Assembly: GCA_020852035.1 (NCBI GenBank)
Contig: JADZBR010000178.1
Coordinates: 1 to 22,563 of the forward strand
Source: Caulobacteraceae bacterium
GTDB taxonomy: Bacteria; Pseudomonadota; Alphaproteobacteria; Caulobacterales; Caulobacteraceae
Length of the DNA stretch: 22,563 nucleotides
Direction: 5' to 3'
Shown here piece after piece: positions 7,441 to 14,697 of the stretch; positions within the stretch are counted from its first letter, which is position 1, and every line of letters begins with the position of its first letter. The notes beneath the pieces were generated by a model. The model was given only the letters and a program-made list of their open reading frames with translations. It did no database searches and was not told the origin of the DNA. Position numbers and translations under genes: made by a program.

Positions 7441-7835
7441 CCGCGGGTGCTCCGCACGAAGGGCGAGACCACCCCGTAGGCCAGCCAGAACAGCGGGAAG
7501 ATCAGCCAGCCCGGCGCGTGCGGCGCGGCGGCGTAGCTCTCGGCGAAGCCCCAGGCGCTGAAGAGCGCCATGCCCAGGCCGGACGCGAGGATGAAGCGGC
7601 GCGCCGTGAGCGCACGGACGAACTCGTCGCTTTCTTCCATCAGCGCCAGGGTCGCCCAGATCTGGCCCGCAACCGGCGCGGCCACCGCCAGGGCGAAGAG
7701 CCACGCGCCCGGCCGCCGCAGACCGTCGAAGGCGCCGAGGATGGCCGCGATGTTCAACGCCACATAGGCGGACATGAACGCCATCGTGCGGACGAGATAG
7801 CGCCTTTGAGCGGGTTCGGCATTCAGGGAAAGCAT
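7437..7835 (-). CDS. Four-helix membrane protein coupled to the HTH regulator
   Basis: A 132-residue protein with four likely membrane helices at about residues 16-36, 42-63, 79-100 and 107-126. Between helices 2 and 3 lies an acidic/basic stretch, MEESDEFVRALTARR, a feature I associate with membrane partners of small XRE regulators. The chosen ATG (7835) has GGAG seven bases upstream; an in-frame TTG at 7862 lies inside the operator region and is unlikely. It overlaps the downstream regulator by ATGA. Its role is unknown. One reasonable inference is that it senses a membrane condition or anchors the regulator, but nothing in the sequence proves this. Confidence 0.85.
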   Translation of the reverse strand: MLSLNAEPAQRRYLVRTMAFMSAYVALNIAAILGAFDGLRRPGAWLFALAVAAPVAGQIWATLALMEESDEFVRALTARRFILASGLGMALFSAWGFAESYAAAPHAPGWLIFPLFWLAYGVVSPFVRSTRG

Positions 7836-7852
7836 GGGAGCGCTCCAGTTGG

Positions 7853-7899
7853 TGTAAGGCAAACCTTACATCAACCGAATGTCAGGTCAACCTGACATT
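7853..7899 (-). promoter_or_regulatory. Promoter with two palindromic operators for the membrane-protein/HTH operon
   Basis: There are two inverted repeats in tandem. One has arms AATGTCAGGT (7878-7887) and ACCTGACATT (7890-7899) with a 2-base centre, and is perfect. The other has arms TGTAAGG (7853-7859) and CCTTACA (7864-7870) with a 4-base centre. On the minus strand TTGACC (7890-7885) and TAAGGT (7868-7863), 16 bases apart, form a plausible -35/-10 pair. The first palindrome therefore covers the -35 and the second the -10. This suits repression by the HTH protein encoded just downstream. Confidence 0.75.
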
Positions 7900-7908
7900 T
7901 CTCATCGG

Positions 7909-9717
7909 CTATCCGCGCGACGCGGCCCAGTCGTCGAGCACGCGCGACAGCACGTCGAGCGGCATCGAGCCGGCCAGCAGGCCCGCGTCGTGGAATCCGC
8001 GGATGTCGAACCGCTCGCCCAGCCGCGCCCGCGCGCGGGCGCGGCCCTCGGTCCAGGCACGCCAGCCCAGCATGTAGCCGGACGCCTGGCCGGGCTGCAC
8101 GCAGTAGCGCTCGACCTCGCGGGTCATGGTGCTCTCGGCGTCGCCAAGCGTCTCCACCATGTAGGCGATAGCCTTCTCGCGGCTCCAGCGGGCGTGGTGG
8201 ATGCCGGAGTCCACCACCAGGCGGGCGGCGCGGAACATCAGCGAGGCCAGGCAGCCGAGCCGCGCCAGTTCGTCGTCCTCATAGACGCCCATCTCGTCGG
8301 CGAGTTGTTCGGCGTACATCGCCCAGCCCTCCGAATAGCCGGAGAACAACGGCATCCGCCGCAGCATCGGCAGGCCCGGCGCCTCGGTCATCAGGGCGTT
8401 CTGCAGGTGATGGCCGGGGATCGCCTCGTGATAGACCAGGGTCGGCAGGTCCATCTTCGGCCATTCGGCCAGGTCGCGCAGGTTGATCTGGAAGATCCCC
8501 GGCCGCCGGCCGTCCAGCGACGGCGGCTGGTAGGTGGCGCCCGAGGCCCCCGCCTCGATGGTGGCCGGCATCCGGCGCACGACCACCCCGGCCTTGGGCA
8601 GGCGGCCGAACCACCGCGGCAGGCGCGCGCGCATCGCCTCGGCCCGGCGCTCCAGGTCGGCCAGCAGCGCGGCGCGGCCGGCGTCGTCGTTGGGATAGTG
8701 CTGGGCGGGCTGGCGGCGCAGGGCGGCGATCCGCCTGGCGACCGGCCCCTCGGTGAGGCCCCGCGCCTTCAGGATGGCGTCGGCCCTGGCGGTGAGTTCG
8801 GCCACCAGCTCCAGGCCGATGCGGTGGATCTCCTCCCCCGGCAGGTCGGTGGTGGTCGCCGCGCGCACGGCGTAGCGGTAGTAGGCCGCGCCCTCCGGCA
8901 GCCGCCAGACGCCGGCGTCATGGGTGGCGGTCGGCTGGGCGGCGCGCAGCAGGTCGGCCTGGCGGGCCAGGGCCGGATAGACCTCGGCCTCGACGATGCG
9001 GGCCGCGCGCGCCGACCAGTCGCCGGCGATGGCCTGTTCGGTTGTCCGGCGGGTGAGCGCGGTGACCAGTTCGGACTGCGCCGGCGCCGGGGCCATGAAG
9101 GCGTCGAACTGCGTCAGGGCGGTCTTCAGCACGAAATCCGGCGGGACCACGCCCCTGGCGAAGTCGGCGCGGACGCGCGCGGTCTCCTGGTCCAGCAGCA
9201 CGGCGAAGCCCGAAAGCCGCGAGAGGTAGGCTTCGGCGTCCCCGGCCGCCCGCACCGGGTGCTGCACCGCCAGGAAGCCCGGCACGCTGCGGTAGGCGCC
9301 CGAGAGCTGCGAGACGATGTAGGGCGCGGCCACCCCGACATTGGGGTCGCCGAAGGGGAAATCGAAGCTCTGCAGGGTGGTGTCGGCCAGATAGGCGGCC
9401 GCCTGGTGGTTCACCCAGTCGGCGCCGTCGAGGCGGGCGGGGTCGAACCCGTCGAGGCCGCGGCGCATCTCGGCGAACAGCCGGCGCATGCGCTCGAGGC
9501 CGGCGGGCGAACGGTCGTCCAGCTTGCCGCGGGCCGCGGCGTAGGGGCCGGCGTCGAGGCCGACCAGGGTCATCAGCTGCGGCGAATCCAGCAGCGCCCG
9601 CTGCATCCCCGCGTCGAGCAGGGCGGTGAGGCGCGCGCCCTCGCCCGCCTCGGCTCGCGCGGCGCCCGGCAGGGCCAGGGCCGCCGCCGCGCCCAGCAGC
9701 TGACGACGATCGAGCAT
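7909..9717 (-). CDS. Exported DUF885-family protein (putative metallopeptidase-like)
   Basis: A 602-residue DUF885 protein, about the usual length. The N-terminus MLDRRQLLGAAAALALPGAARA looks like a Tat-type signal (twin Arg, then a hydrophobic run and AxA), so the protein should be exported. The hallmark VYHEAIPGHHLQ places H430, E431, H436 and H437 in a likely metal-binding centre. The following EGWAMYAEQLADEMG and the C-terminal QASGYMLG segment are typical of the family. DUF885 proteins are predicted zinc peptidases or hydrolases, but few have been characterised. The ATG at 9717 follows AAAGGAG. It is monocistronic by spacing: 73 bp from the HTH operon start and 79 bp from the nucleotidyltransferase fragment. 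Confidence 0.88.
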   Translation of the reverse strand: MLDRRQLLGAAAALALPGAARAEAGEGARLTALLDAGMQRALLDSPQLMTLVGLDAGPYAAARGKLDDRSPAGLERMRRLFAEMRRGLDGFDPARLDGADWVNHQAAAYLADTTLQSFDFPFGDPNVGVAAPYIVSQLSGAYRSVPGFLAVQHPVRAAGDAEAYLSRLSGFAVLLDQETARVRADFARGVVPPDFVLKTALTQFDAFMAPAPAQSELVTALTRRTTEQAIAGDWSARAARIVEAEVYPALARQADLLRAAQPTATHDAGVWRLPEGAAYYRYAVRAATTTDLPGEEIHRIGLELVAELTARADAILKARGLTEGPVARRIAALRRQPAQHYPNDDAGRAALLADLERRAEAMRARLPRWFGRLPKAGVVVRRMPATIEAGASGATYQPPSLDGRRPGIFQINLRDLAEWPKMDLPTLVYHEAIPGHHLQNALMTEAPGLPMLRRMPLFSGYSEGWAMYAEQLADEMGVYEDDELARLGCLASLMFRAARLVVDSGIHHARWSREKAIAYMVETLGDAESTMTREVERYCVQPGQASGYMLGWRAWTEGRARARARLGERFDIRGFHDAGLLAGSMPLDVLSRVLDDWAASRG

Positions 9718-9796
9718 GGCCGACTCCTTTCGGGCAGGCCCCCTGAATGGCGCCGCTGTCCGACGCTGTCGACGTTGACGCGGCGTCGCCCCGAAC

Positions 9797-10387
9797 CTAG
9801 CCCAGCGCCTCGCGCGCGCCTGCCGGCAGGAGGCTCGCCCCCTCCTCCAGCACCTTGCGCCACGCCGGCCCTCGGCCCAGCGCCTCGGCGTAGGCTTCGC
9901 GCAGGGCGAAGGGGTCGTCCTCGGCGAGCACCTCGATCAGCTGTTCGGCCTGCAGGCGGTCCTTGCGGGCCTTTTCTCTGTTCACCGTCCGGCTGCGTGA
10001 AACGATCAGCTTGTGCACGGCGTATCTCGCCGGCGCGGGCACGTTGACCAGCACCCCGGCGCCGTGCAGCAGCCCCGCCTCGACCGTCTCCCGGAGCAGG
10101 AAATCCATATAGGTCAAGGGAACGGCGTCGGTGCGCAGGGCGGGCGACCGCGAAGGCGCGTCCCGCGGCGGGCCCCGATTGGTGGTCAGGATATCCACGC
10201 GGTAGCTTTCGCCGATAGCATAGCCCGTGGTCATCGCCGGATCGAAAGGATAGCCCACCGTCTCGAACTCCGGCCGCACCTGGCGCAGGATATCCAGCAT
10301 CGAGCCGGAAATCTGATCGCCAATGGCGGCGGACACTCCATAATCCTGGGCAAGGTCCAGGCAGGCCGTGCGCCCAGCCGGTCTGGC
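9797..10387 (-). pseudogene. GSU2403-type nucleotidyltransferase-fold protein, 5' end lost at a repeat
   Basis: About 195 codons resemble the C-terminal two thirds of GSU2403-family nucleotidyltransferase-fold proteins. These have a segment like DILTTNRG, then a conserved LTYMDFLLRETVEAGLLHGAGVLVNVPAPARYAVHKLIVSRSR, then a helical tail with QAEQLIEVLAEDDP. The N-terminal part, which should carry the start of the nucleotidyltransferase core, is absent. Upstream the frame runs straight into repeat R2 (10388-10487) and stays open to 10483 only by translating repeat sequence. The coding part begins GRTACLDLAQ, where relatives have an RT-x-D-x-D-x-A motif, so one metal-binding Asp appears lost. 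I infer a truncated, probably inactive gene. Alternatively a short internal start (ATG of MLDILRQ) is used. Confidence 0.65.
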
Positions 10388-10487
10388 TTCGAGACGCCCG
10401 CGACGCGGGCTCCTCAGGATGACGAGATCAGCAACAACCTGGTCATGGTGAGGAGCGACCCGCAGGGGCGCGTCTCGAACCACGCAC
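10388..10487 (+). repeat. Dispersed palindromic element R, copy 2
   Basis: A full copy. The left half is TTCGAGACGC plus a CCGCGACGCGG mini-hairpin and CTCAGGATGAC. There are about 20 bp of spacer. The right half has GTCATGGTGAGGAGC and ends CGCGTCTCGAACCACGCAC. It lies between the truncated nucleotidyltransferase gene and the 3' end of the acyl-CoA synthetase gene, exactly where the former loses homology. Confidence 0.85.
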
Positions 10488-10510
10488 GGCTGTTCGGCGC
10501 GCGGTCGCCT

Positions 10511-12055
10511 TCAAGCCACGATCTTGGAGCCTTCCTTGCCCCAGTAGGCGTCGCGGATCAGGCGCTTGTAGAGCTTGCCGGTGGGGTGGCGCGGCAACTC
10601 CTCCATGAAGTCGATCTTCCGGGGCGCCTTCACGTGGCTGATGTTGGCGCGGGCGAAGGCGGTCAGTTCGGCCGCCAAATCGTCTCCCGCCTCGGCCCAG
10701 TTGGCCGGCTGGATGACCGCCACCACCTGCTCGCCCATCTCCTCGTGCGGCGCGCCGACCACGGCGACGTCGGCGACCTTGGGGTGGGTGATGAGCAGGT
10801 TCTCCAGCTCCTGCGGATAGATGTTCACCCCGCCGGAGATGATCATGAAGCTCTTGCGGTCGGTGAGGTAGAGGAAGCCGTCCTCGTCCACCCAGCCGAC
10901 GTCGCCCAGGGTGGTCCAACCCTTCGGGTGACGGCTCTCGGCGGTCTTGGCCGGGTCGTTGTGGTACTCGAACTGGCCGCCGCCGGCGAAGTAGACCATG
11001 CCCTCCTGGCGCGGGCCGAGCTCCTCGCCCTCCTCGCCGACGATCTTCACCTCGGCGTTGATGCACTGGCCGACCGAGCCCTTGTGCGCCAGCCAGTCGT
11101 GCGGGCCGATCACGGTCATGCCGTTGCCCTCGGTGCCGGCGTAGTACTCGTGGATGATCGGGCCCCACCAGGCCATCATCTGCTCCTTGACCGGCACCGG
11201 GCACGGCGCGGCGGCGTGGAAGACCGCCTGCAGGGACGAGGTGTCGTAGAGCGCCCGGGTCTCGGCCGGCAGTTTCAGCATCTTCACGAAGTGCGTCGGC
11301 ACCCACTGGGCGTGGGTGATCCTGTATTTCTGGATGTATTCCAGCGCCTTCTCGGGATCGAACTTCTCCATCATCACGATGGTCGCGCCGGTGGCCATCA
11401 GCCCCATCGACCAGCCCAGGGGCGCTGCGTGATAGAGCGGCGCCGGCGACAGGTAGATGCTGTCGCCCGAGGCCCCGTAGAGCTGTGCGGCGACCATGCC
11501 GAGCCCCGCCCCGCCCTCGATCGGCGAGCCGGGCACGAAGGCGCGCTTGACCCCCTTAGGCTTGCCGGTGGTGCCGGAGGAATAGAGCATCGCCCCGCCG
11601 GCCTGCTCGTCCGGCACCGGCTCGGCCGGCATCTGGTCGCGGGCGGCGATGTAGTCCTCGAACGGGGCGTCGGCGCCGTCGACGCTGAAGAGCTTGACGC
11701 CCTTGAGGTTGGCGGCCGCCTGCCGGGCCACGTCCATCAGCTGGGCCGAGGTGAAGAACGCCTTCGCCTGGCTGTCATTGATGATGTACTCGACCTCGCC
11801 CGCCGTCAGCTTCGAGGAGATGGCGGTGTAGCGCACGCCGGACCGCTGGGCCGCCCAGAGGATTTCGTAGTAGCGCGGGTGGTTCTCCAGGAAGATGGCG
11901 ATCGGATCGCCCGGCCCGATCCCCAGCTTGCGGAACAGCTGCGCCCCCTGGTTCGAGCGGGCGTCCAGCTCGCCGAAGGTCACCGTCTCGCCGCTCTCGG
12001 CCATGATGAAGGCGGGCTTGTCGGGCGTGGTCCTGGCGTGGTGCGACGGATGCAT
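10511..12055 (-). CDS. Acyl-CoA synthetase (AMP-forming)
   Basis: A 514-residue ANL-superfamily enzyme that activates a carboxylic acid to its acyl-CoA through an acyl-adenylate. The nucleotide-binding loop MLYSSGTTGKPKG is at residues 156-168. Also present are the YYAGTEGNG adenine-site motif, TLGDVGWVDEDGFLYLTDR with the hinge region, and the C-terminal GGVNIYPQELENLL. The catalytic lysine K494 is in PTGKLYKR. The length is complete. Its type resembles fatty-acid or aryl/steroid-acid CoA ligases; the chain is not predictable. The ATG (12055) starts the conserved MHPSHHARTTPDKPAFIM. The nearest Shine-Dalgarno lies 27 bases upstream with a hairpin between (12065-12081). The gene is divergent from vapBC. 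Confidence 0.93.
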   Translation of the reverse strand: MHPSHHARTTPDKPAFIMAESGETVTFGELDARSNQGAQLFRKLGIGPGDPIAIFLENHPRYYEILWAAQRSGVRYTAISSKLTAGEVEYIINDSQAKAFFTSAQLMDVARQAAANLKGVKLFSVDGADAPFEDYIAARDQMPAEPVPDEQAGGAMLYSSGTTGKPKGVKRAFVPGSPIEGGAGLGMVAAQLYGASGDSIYLSPAPLYHAAPLGWSMGLMATGATIVMMEKFDPEKALEYIQKYRITHAQWVPTHFVKMLKLPAETRALYDTSSLQAVFHAAAPCPVPVKEQMMAWWGPIIHEYYAGTEGNGMTVIGPHDWLAHKGSVGQCINAEVKIVGEEGEELGPRQEGMVYFAGGGQFEYHNDPAKTAESRHPKGWTTLGDVGWVDEDGFLYLTDRKSFMIISGGVNIYPQELENLLITHPKVADVAVVGAPHEEMGEQVVAVIQPANWAEAGDDLAAELTAFARANISHVKAPRKIDFMEELPRHPTGKLYKRLIRDAYWGKEGSKIVA

Positions 12056-12064
12056 GGCGTCTGT

Positions 12065-12088
12065 CGGCCGATATGCGGCCGTCCTCCC
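12065..12088 (-). promoter_or_regulatory. Shine-Dalgarno and hairpin before the acyl-CoA synthetase start
   Basis: On the minus strand GGGAGG (12088-12083) is followed one base later by CGGCCG-CATAT-CGGCCG (12081-12065), then nine bases and the ATG. Unfolded, the spacing is 27 bases, too long. If the 6-bp hairpin folds, it becomes about 10. No start codon occurs in frame between the Shine-Dalgarno and this ATG. A role in translation control is inferred. Confidence 0.45.
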
Positions 12089-12105
12089 TGACTTTATTAT
12101 GAGCC

Positions 12106-12133
12106 GACATAGGCGGCCCTTCCGAGGCGTCAA
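12106..12133 (-). promoter_or_regulatory. Candidate promoter for the acyl-CoA synthetase gene
   Basis: On the minus strand TTGACG (12133-12128) is followed after 14 bases by CCTATGTC (12113-12106). This matches the Caulobacter housekeeping pattern TTGACGS-N10-14-GCTANAWC at six of eight positions in the second box. It lies about 50 bp upstream of the chosen start. Confidence 0.5.
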
Positions 12134-12154
12134 TCAAGGGGGACGAACCAACGC

Positions 12155-12202
12155 TTGGAAATGGCGCACCCAATGTCTAGATTAGGTGTCTAGACATGGA
12201 GG
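12155..12202 (+). promoter_or_regulatory. vapBC promoter with overlapping operator
   Basis: TTGGAA (12155-12160) and TAGATT (12178-12183) are 17 bp apart. The octamer TGTCTAGA occurs twice, at 12174-12181 and 12187-12194. The second copy lies inside the perfect 10-bp palindrome TGTCTAGACA (12187-12196). The copies cover the -10 and the start region. This is the usual layout for autorepression by a VapB or VapBC complex. The Shine-Dalgarno GGAGG is at 12198-12202. Confidence 0.75.
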
Positions 12203-12208
12203 TTCGTC

Positions 12209-12520
12209 ATGGCCCTCAGCATCAAGACGGCGGAGGCGGATCGGCTGGCGCGGGAGCTCTCGCGCGTCACAGGTGAGACGATGACCGAAGCGGTCACGGT
12301 GGCGTTGCGCGAACGGCTGGCGCGTGAGCGGGCGGCAGCCTCGCGGCCGAAGAGCGCGGCGGAAATCGAAGCCAAGGTGGCCGCAATTATGGACCTCGCG
12401 GCCAAGATGCGCGCCAACATGATCGATACCACTCCGCCGACCAAGGCGGAGTTCGACGCCTTATGGGAAGATGCGCCGACGGAAACCGACGAGCTGCAGG
12501 CGCGATCGGCCCGCCGTTGA
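12209..12520 (+). CDS. vapB: VapB-family antitoxin
   Basis: A 103-residue type II antitoxin of the PSK_trans_fac (Rv0623-like VapB) family. The N-terminal MALSIKTAEADRLARELSRVTGETMTEAVTVALRERL forms the ribbon-helix-helix DNA-binding part, and the rest is a helical tail that should wrap the toxin. It binds and silences the VapC ribonuclease and represses the operon. GGAGG lies six bases before the ATG. The stop overlaps the toxin start by one base (TGATG), so translation is coupled. It is slightly longer than the roughly 80-residue norm, with an acidic C-terminus (EDAPTETDEL). Confidence 0.92.
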   Translation: MALSIKTAEADRLARELSRVTGETMTEAVTVALRERLARERAAASRPKSAAEIEAKVAAIMDLAAKMRANMIDTTPPTKAEFDALWEDAPTETDELQARSARR

Positions 12521-12921
12521 TGGTCATCGACACTTCGGCGATCTGCGCCATCGTCTTCCGCGAGCCGGGCGCCGAGGACCTGGCGCGCCTGGTCCTTGAA
12601 ACGTCCGACGTGCAGGTCTCGGCTGCGACCTACGTCGAGGCGACCACGGTGATTGGCTCGCGCAACATCGACCGCCGGCAAGGCAAGCGCGACCTGGATG
12701 GTTTGCTGCGCGAACTCGGCGTGACGATTGTCGATTTCGACACCCGTCAATCCGCGATCGCCGCCGATGGCTGGCTCGCCTACGGCCGTGGCTCGCGCCA
12801 GCCGTCGAAGCTGAACCTCGGCGACACCTTCGCCTACGCGCTGGCGAGGGCGCAGCGCGCACCCCTGCTCTACGTCGGCGACGACTTCGTCCACACCGAC
12901 GTCGAACCCGCCCTCCCCTAA
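12520..12921 (+). CDS. vapC: VapC-family PIN-domain ribonuclease toxin
   Basis: A 133-residue PIN-domain toxin. The acidic catalytic residues that hold Mg2+ are in place: D4 (MVIDTSA), E40 (TYVEATTV), D102 (NLGDTFAYALA) and D121/D122 (VGDDFVHTD). All are intact, so the toxin is probably active. VapC toxins cleave tRNA or rRNA when the antitoxin is degraded. The frame is open 19 codons upstream, but the ATG at 12520 overlaps the vapB stop and begins the PIN core. Its TAA (12919-12921) overlaps the TAG of the convergent GMC gene, so the two genes share their 3' ends without any terminator between them. Confidence 0.93.
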   Translation: MVIDTSAICAIVFREPGAEDLARLVLETSDVQVSAATYVEATTVIGSRNIDRRQGKRDLDGLLRELGVTIVDFDTRQSAIAADGWLAYGRGSRQPSKLNLGDTFAYALARAQRAPLLYVGDDFVHTDVEPALP

Positions 12922-14591
12922 GCCGCCAGCGCGCTCGCCGGGGCCTTGCCGAGGATCATGTCGGCGGCCTTCTCGGCGATCATGATGGTCGGGGCGTTGG
13001 TGTTGCCGCTGACCAGCCGCGGCATCACCGAGGCGTCGACCACCCGCAGGTTCTCAACCCCGTTGACCTTCAGCTGGGCGTCGACCACCGCGCGGGGGCC
13101 GCGGCCCATCTGGCAGGTGCCGACCGGGTGATAGATGGTGGTGCCGGCCATGCGGGCGTAGGCCAGCAGCGCCTCGTCGCCCTGCATCGCCTCGCCCGGC
13201 ATCATCTCGAAGTCGATCCATTTCTGCAGCGCCGGCTGGGCGGCGATCCTGCGCGCCCAGTGCAGACCGGCGACCGCCACCTGCTGGTCGATCGGGTCGG
13301 CCAGATAGTTGGGGAAGATCGCGGGATGGGCCGCCGGGTCGGCCGACCTGATGCGGATGTGGCCGCGGCTTTCGGGGCGCAACTGGCAGGGGGCGATGGT
13401 CAGGCCCGGCGCGCCCTCCAGCACCATCTTCTGCTCATTGACCAGCTTCTCGGTGTCCATTGTCGCGGGCAGGATGTGGAACTGGATGTCCGGCCCGGCC
13501 AGCTCCTCGCGCGACTTGCAGAAGACCGCGATGTGGGCGGCCGATAGGGTCAAGAGGCCCTTGCGCTGGGTCAGATACTTGGCCACCTCGCCCACGAACC
13601 GCGGGCCGTTGGTCAGCTCGTTGACCGACACCGTGCCCTTCTTCAGCCGGAAGGTGGTGGTCATCACAGAGTGGTCCTGCAGGTTCTCGCCGACGCCGGG
13701 CAGGTCGGCGACCACCTCGATCCCGTGCTCGAGCAGCAGTTCGCCCGGCCCGACGCCCGAGAGCTGCAGGAGCTGCGGCGAGTTGATCGCCCCGCCGGCC
13801 AGGATCACCTCGCGGGCGGCCTTGACGGTGATGGTGCGGCCGTTGCGGGTGAACTCGACGCCGACCGCCTTCTTGCCTTCGAAGAGCACCCGGCTGGCGA
13901 GCGCCTTGGTCTCCACCCGCAGGTTCCCGCGCCCCATCACCGGATGCAGGTAGGCCACCGCCGCCGAGCAGCGCTGACCGTTCTTCACCGTCAGCTGATA
14001 GTAGCCGACGCCCTCCTGGTCAGGCCCGTTGAGATCCGGCCGGCGCGGGACGCCCGCCTCGACGCAGGCTTCCACCACCGCGTCGGAGACCTCGTGGGTC
14101 TGGGTGACATCCGAGACGTTGAGCGGGCCGCCCTTGCCGTGGTCGTCGCCGAAGAGGACGTTCTCCTGGTTCTGCGCCCGCTTGAAGTAGGGCGCCACGT
14201 CGTCCCAGCCCCAGCCCTCGCAGCCCAGCTGGCGCCAGCCGTCGTAGTCGGCCCGCTGGCCGCGGATGTAGAGCAGGCCGTTGATCGAGGACGAGCCGCC
14301 CAGCACCTTGCCGCGCGGCCACACGTGGGTGCGCCCGCCGGTGCCCGGGTCCGGCTCGGTCTGGTAGAGCCAGTTGACCTTGGGGTCCTTCAGGGTCTGC
14401 GAATAGCCGACCGGGACATGGACCATCATGTTCGACCAGAACTGGCCGGGGTTGTGGGTCGGCCGGTCGTCGCCGCCGGCTTCCAGCAGCACGACCTTGG
14501 TCGTCCCGTCGGCGCTCAGCCGGTTGGCCAGCACGCATCCCGCCGAGCCGGCGCCGACGATGACGTAGTCGGCTTCGATGACCTTGGACAT
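12918..14591 (-). CDS. GMC-family FAD-dependent oxidoreductase (choline/alcohol dehydrogenase-like)
   Basis: A 557-residue flavoenzyme of the glucose-methanol-choline family, full length. The FAD-binding motif VIVGAGSAGCVLANRLS is near the N-terminus with VVLLEAGG after it. PROSITE-like segments GKVLGGSSSINGLLYIRG and GGAINSPQLLQLSGVG follow. The catalytic pair is H488 (TIYHPVGTCQMG) and N532 (SGNTNAPT), 44 residues apart as in choline oxidase. It oxidises an alcohol to an aldehyde; the alcohol is unknown. It is often annotated as choline dehydrogenase, but no betaine genes are nearby, so a hydrophobic or aromatic alcohol is just as likely. It is divergent from the crotonase gene across a 106 bp region with two palindromes, suggesting joint control. 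Confidence 0.92.
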   Translation of the reverse strand: MSKVIEADYVIVGAGSAGCVLANRLSADGTTKVVLLEAGGDDRPTHNPGQFWSNMMVHVPVGYSQTLKDPKVNWLYQTEPDPGTGGRTHVWPRGKVLGGSSSINGLLYIRGQRADYDGWRQLGCEGWGWDDVAPYFKRAQNQENVLFGDDHGKGGPLNVSDVTQTHEVSDAVVEACVEAGVPRRPDLNGPDQEGVGYYQLTVKNGQRCSAAVAYLHPVMGRGNLRVETKALASRVLFEGKKAVGVEFTRNGRTITVKAAREVILAGGAINSPQLLQLSGVGPGELLLEHGIEVVADLPGVGENLQDHSVMTTTFRLKKGTVSVNELTNGPRFVGEVAKYLTQRKGLLTLSAAHIAVFCKSREELAGPDIQFHILPATMDTEKLVNEQKMVLEGAPGLTIAPCQLRPESRGHIRIRSADPAAHPAIFPNYLADPIDQQVAVAGLHWARRIAAQPALQKWIDFEMMPGEAMQGDEALLAYARMAGTTIYHPVGTCQMGRGPRAVVDAQLKVNGVENLRVVDASVMPRLVSGNTNAPTIMIAEKAADMILGKAPASALAA

Positions 14592-14623
14592 GGGCCCGTT
14601 CCCCCACCTTATCGTTGTTCAGC

Positions 14624-14658
14624 CGGCATATGCCGCCCTTGACGTCCGGTAGGTCAAG
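14624..14658. promoter_or_regulatory. Palindromes in the divergent GMC/crotonase promoter region
   Basis: CGGCATATGCCG (14624-14635) is a perfect 12-bp palindrome. CTTGAC (14638-14643) and GTCAAG (14653-14658) form an inverted repeat with 9 bp between. Both lie in the gap between two divergent genes and could bind a dimeric regulator acting on both. No regulator gene is adjacent. TTGACG inside the second repeat could also serve as a -35. Confidence 0.5.
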
Positions 14659-14697
14659 CGGGCGCGATGGCGGACAAGATCGCCAAGGAGGACGCCG

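Noticed and set aside
7879..10047. Plus-strand open frame of 722 codons opposite the DUF885 gene
   Set aside because: The minus strand encodes a recognisable family with a signal and metal motif; the plus frame has no domain and an unnatural composition.
10013..12091. Plus-strand open frame of 692 codons opposite the acyl-CoA synthetase
   Set aside because: It is a shadow of the ANL enzyme and also crosses a repeat; no protein family is visible.
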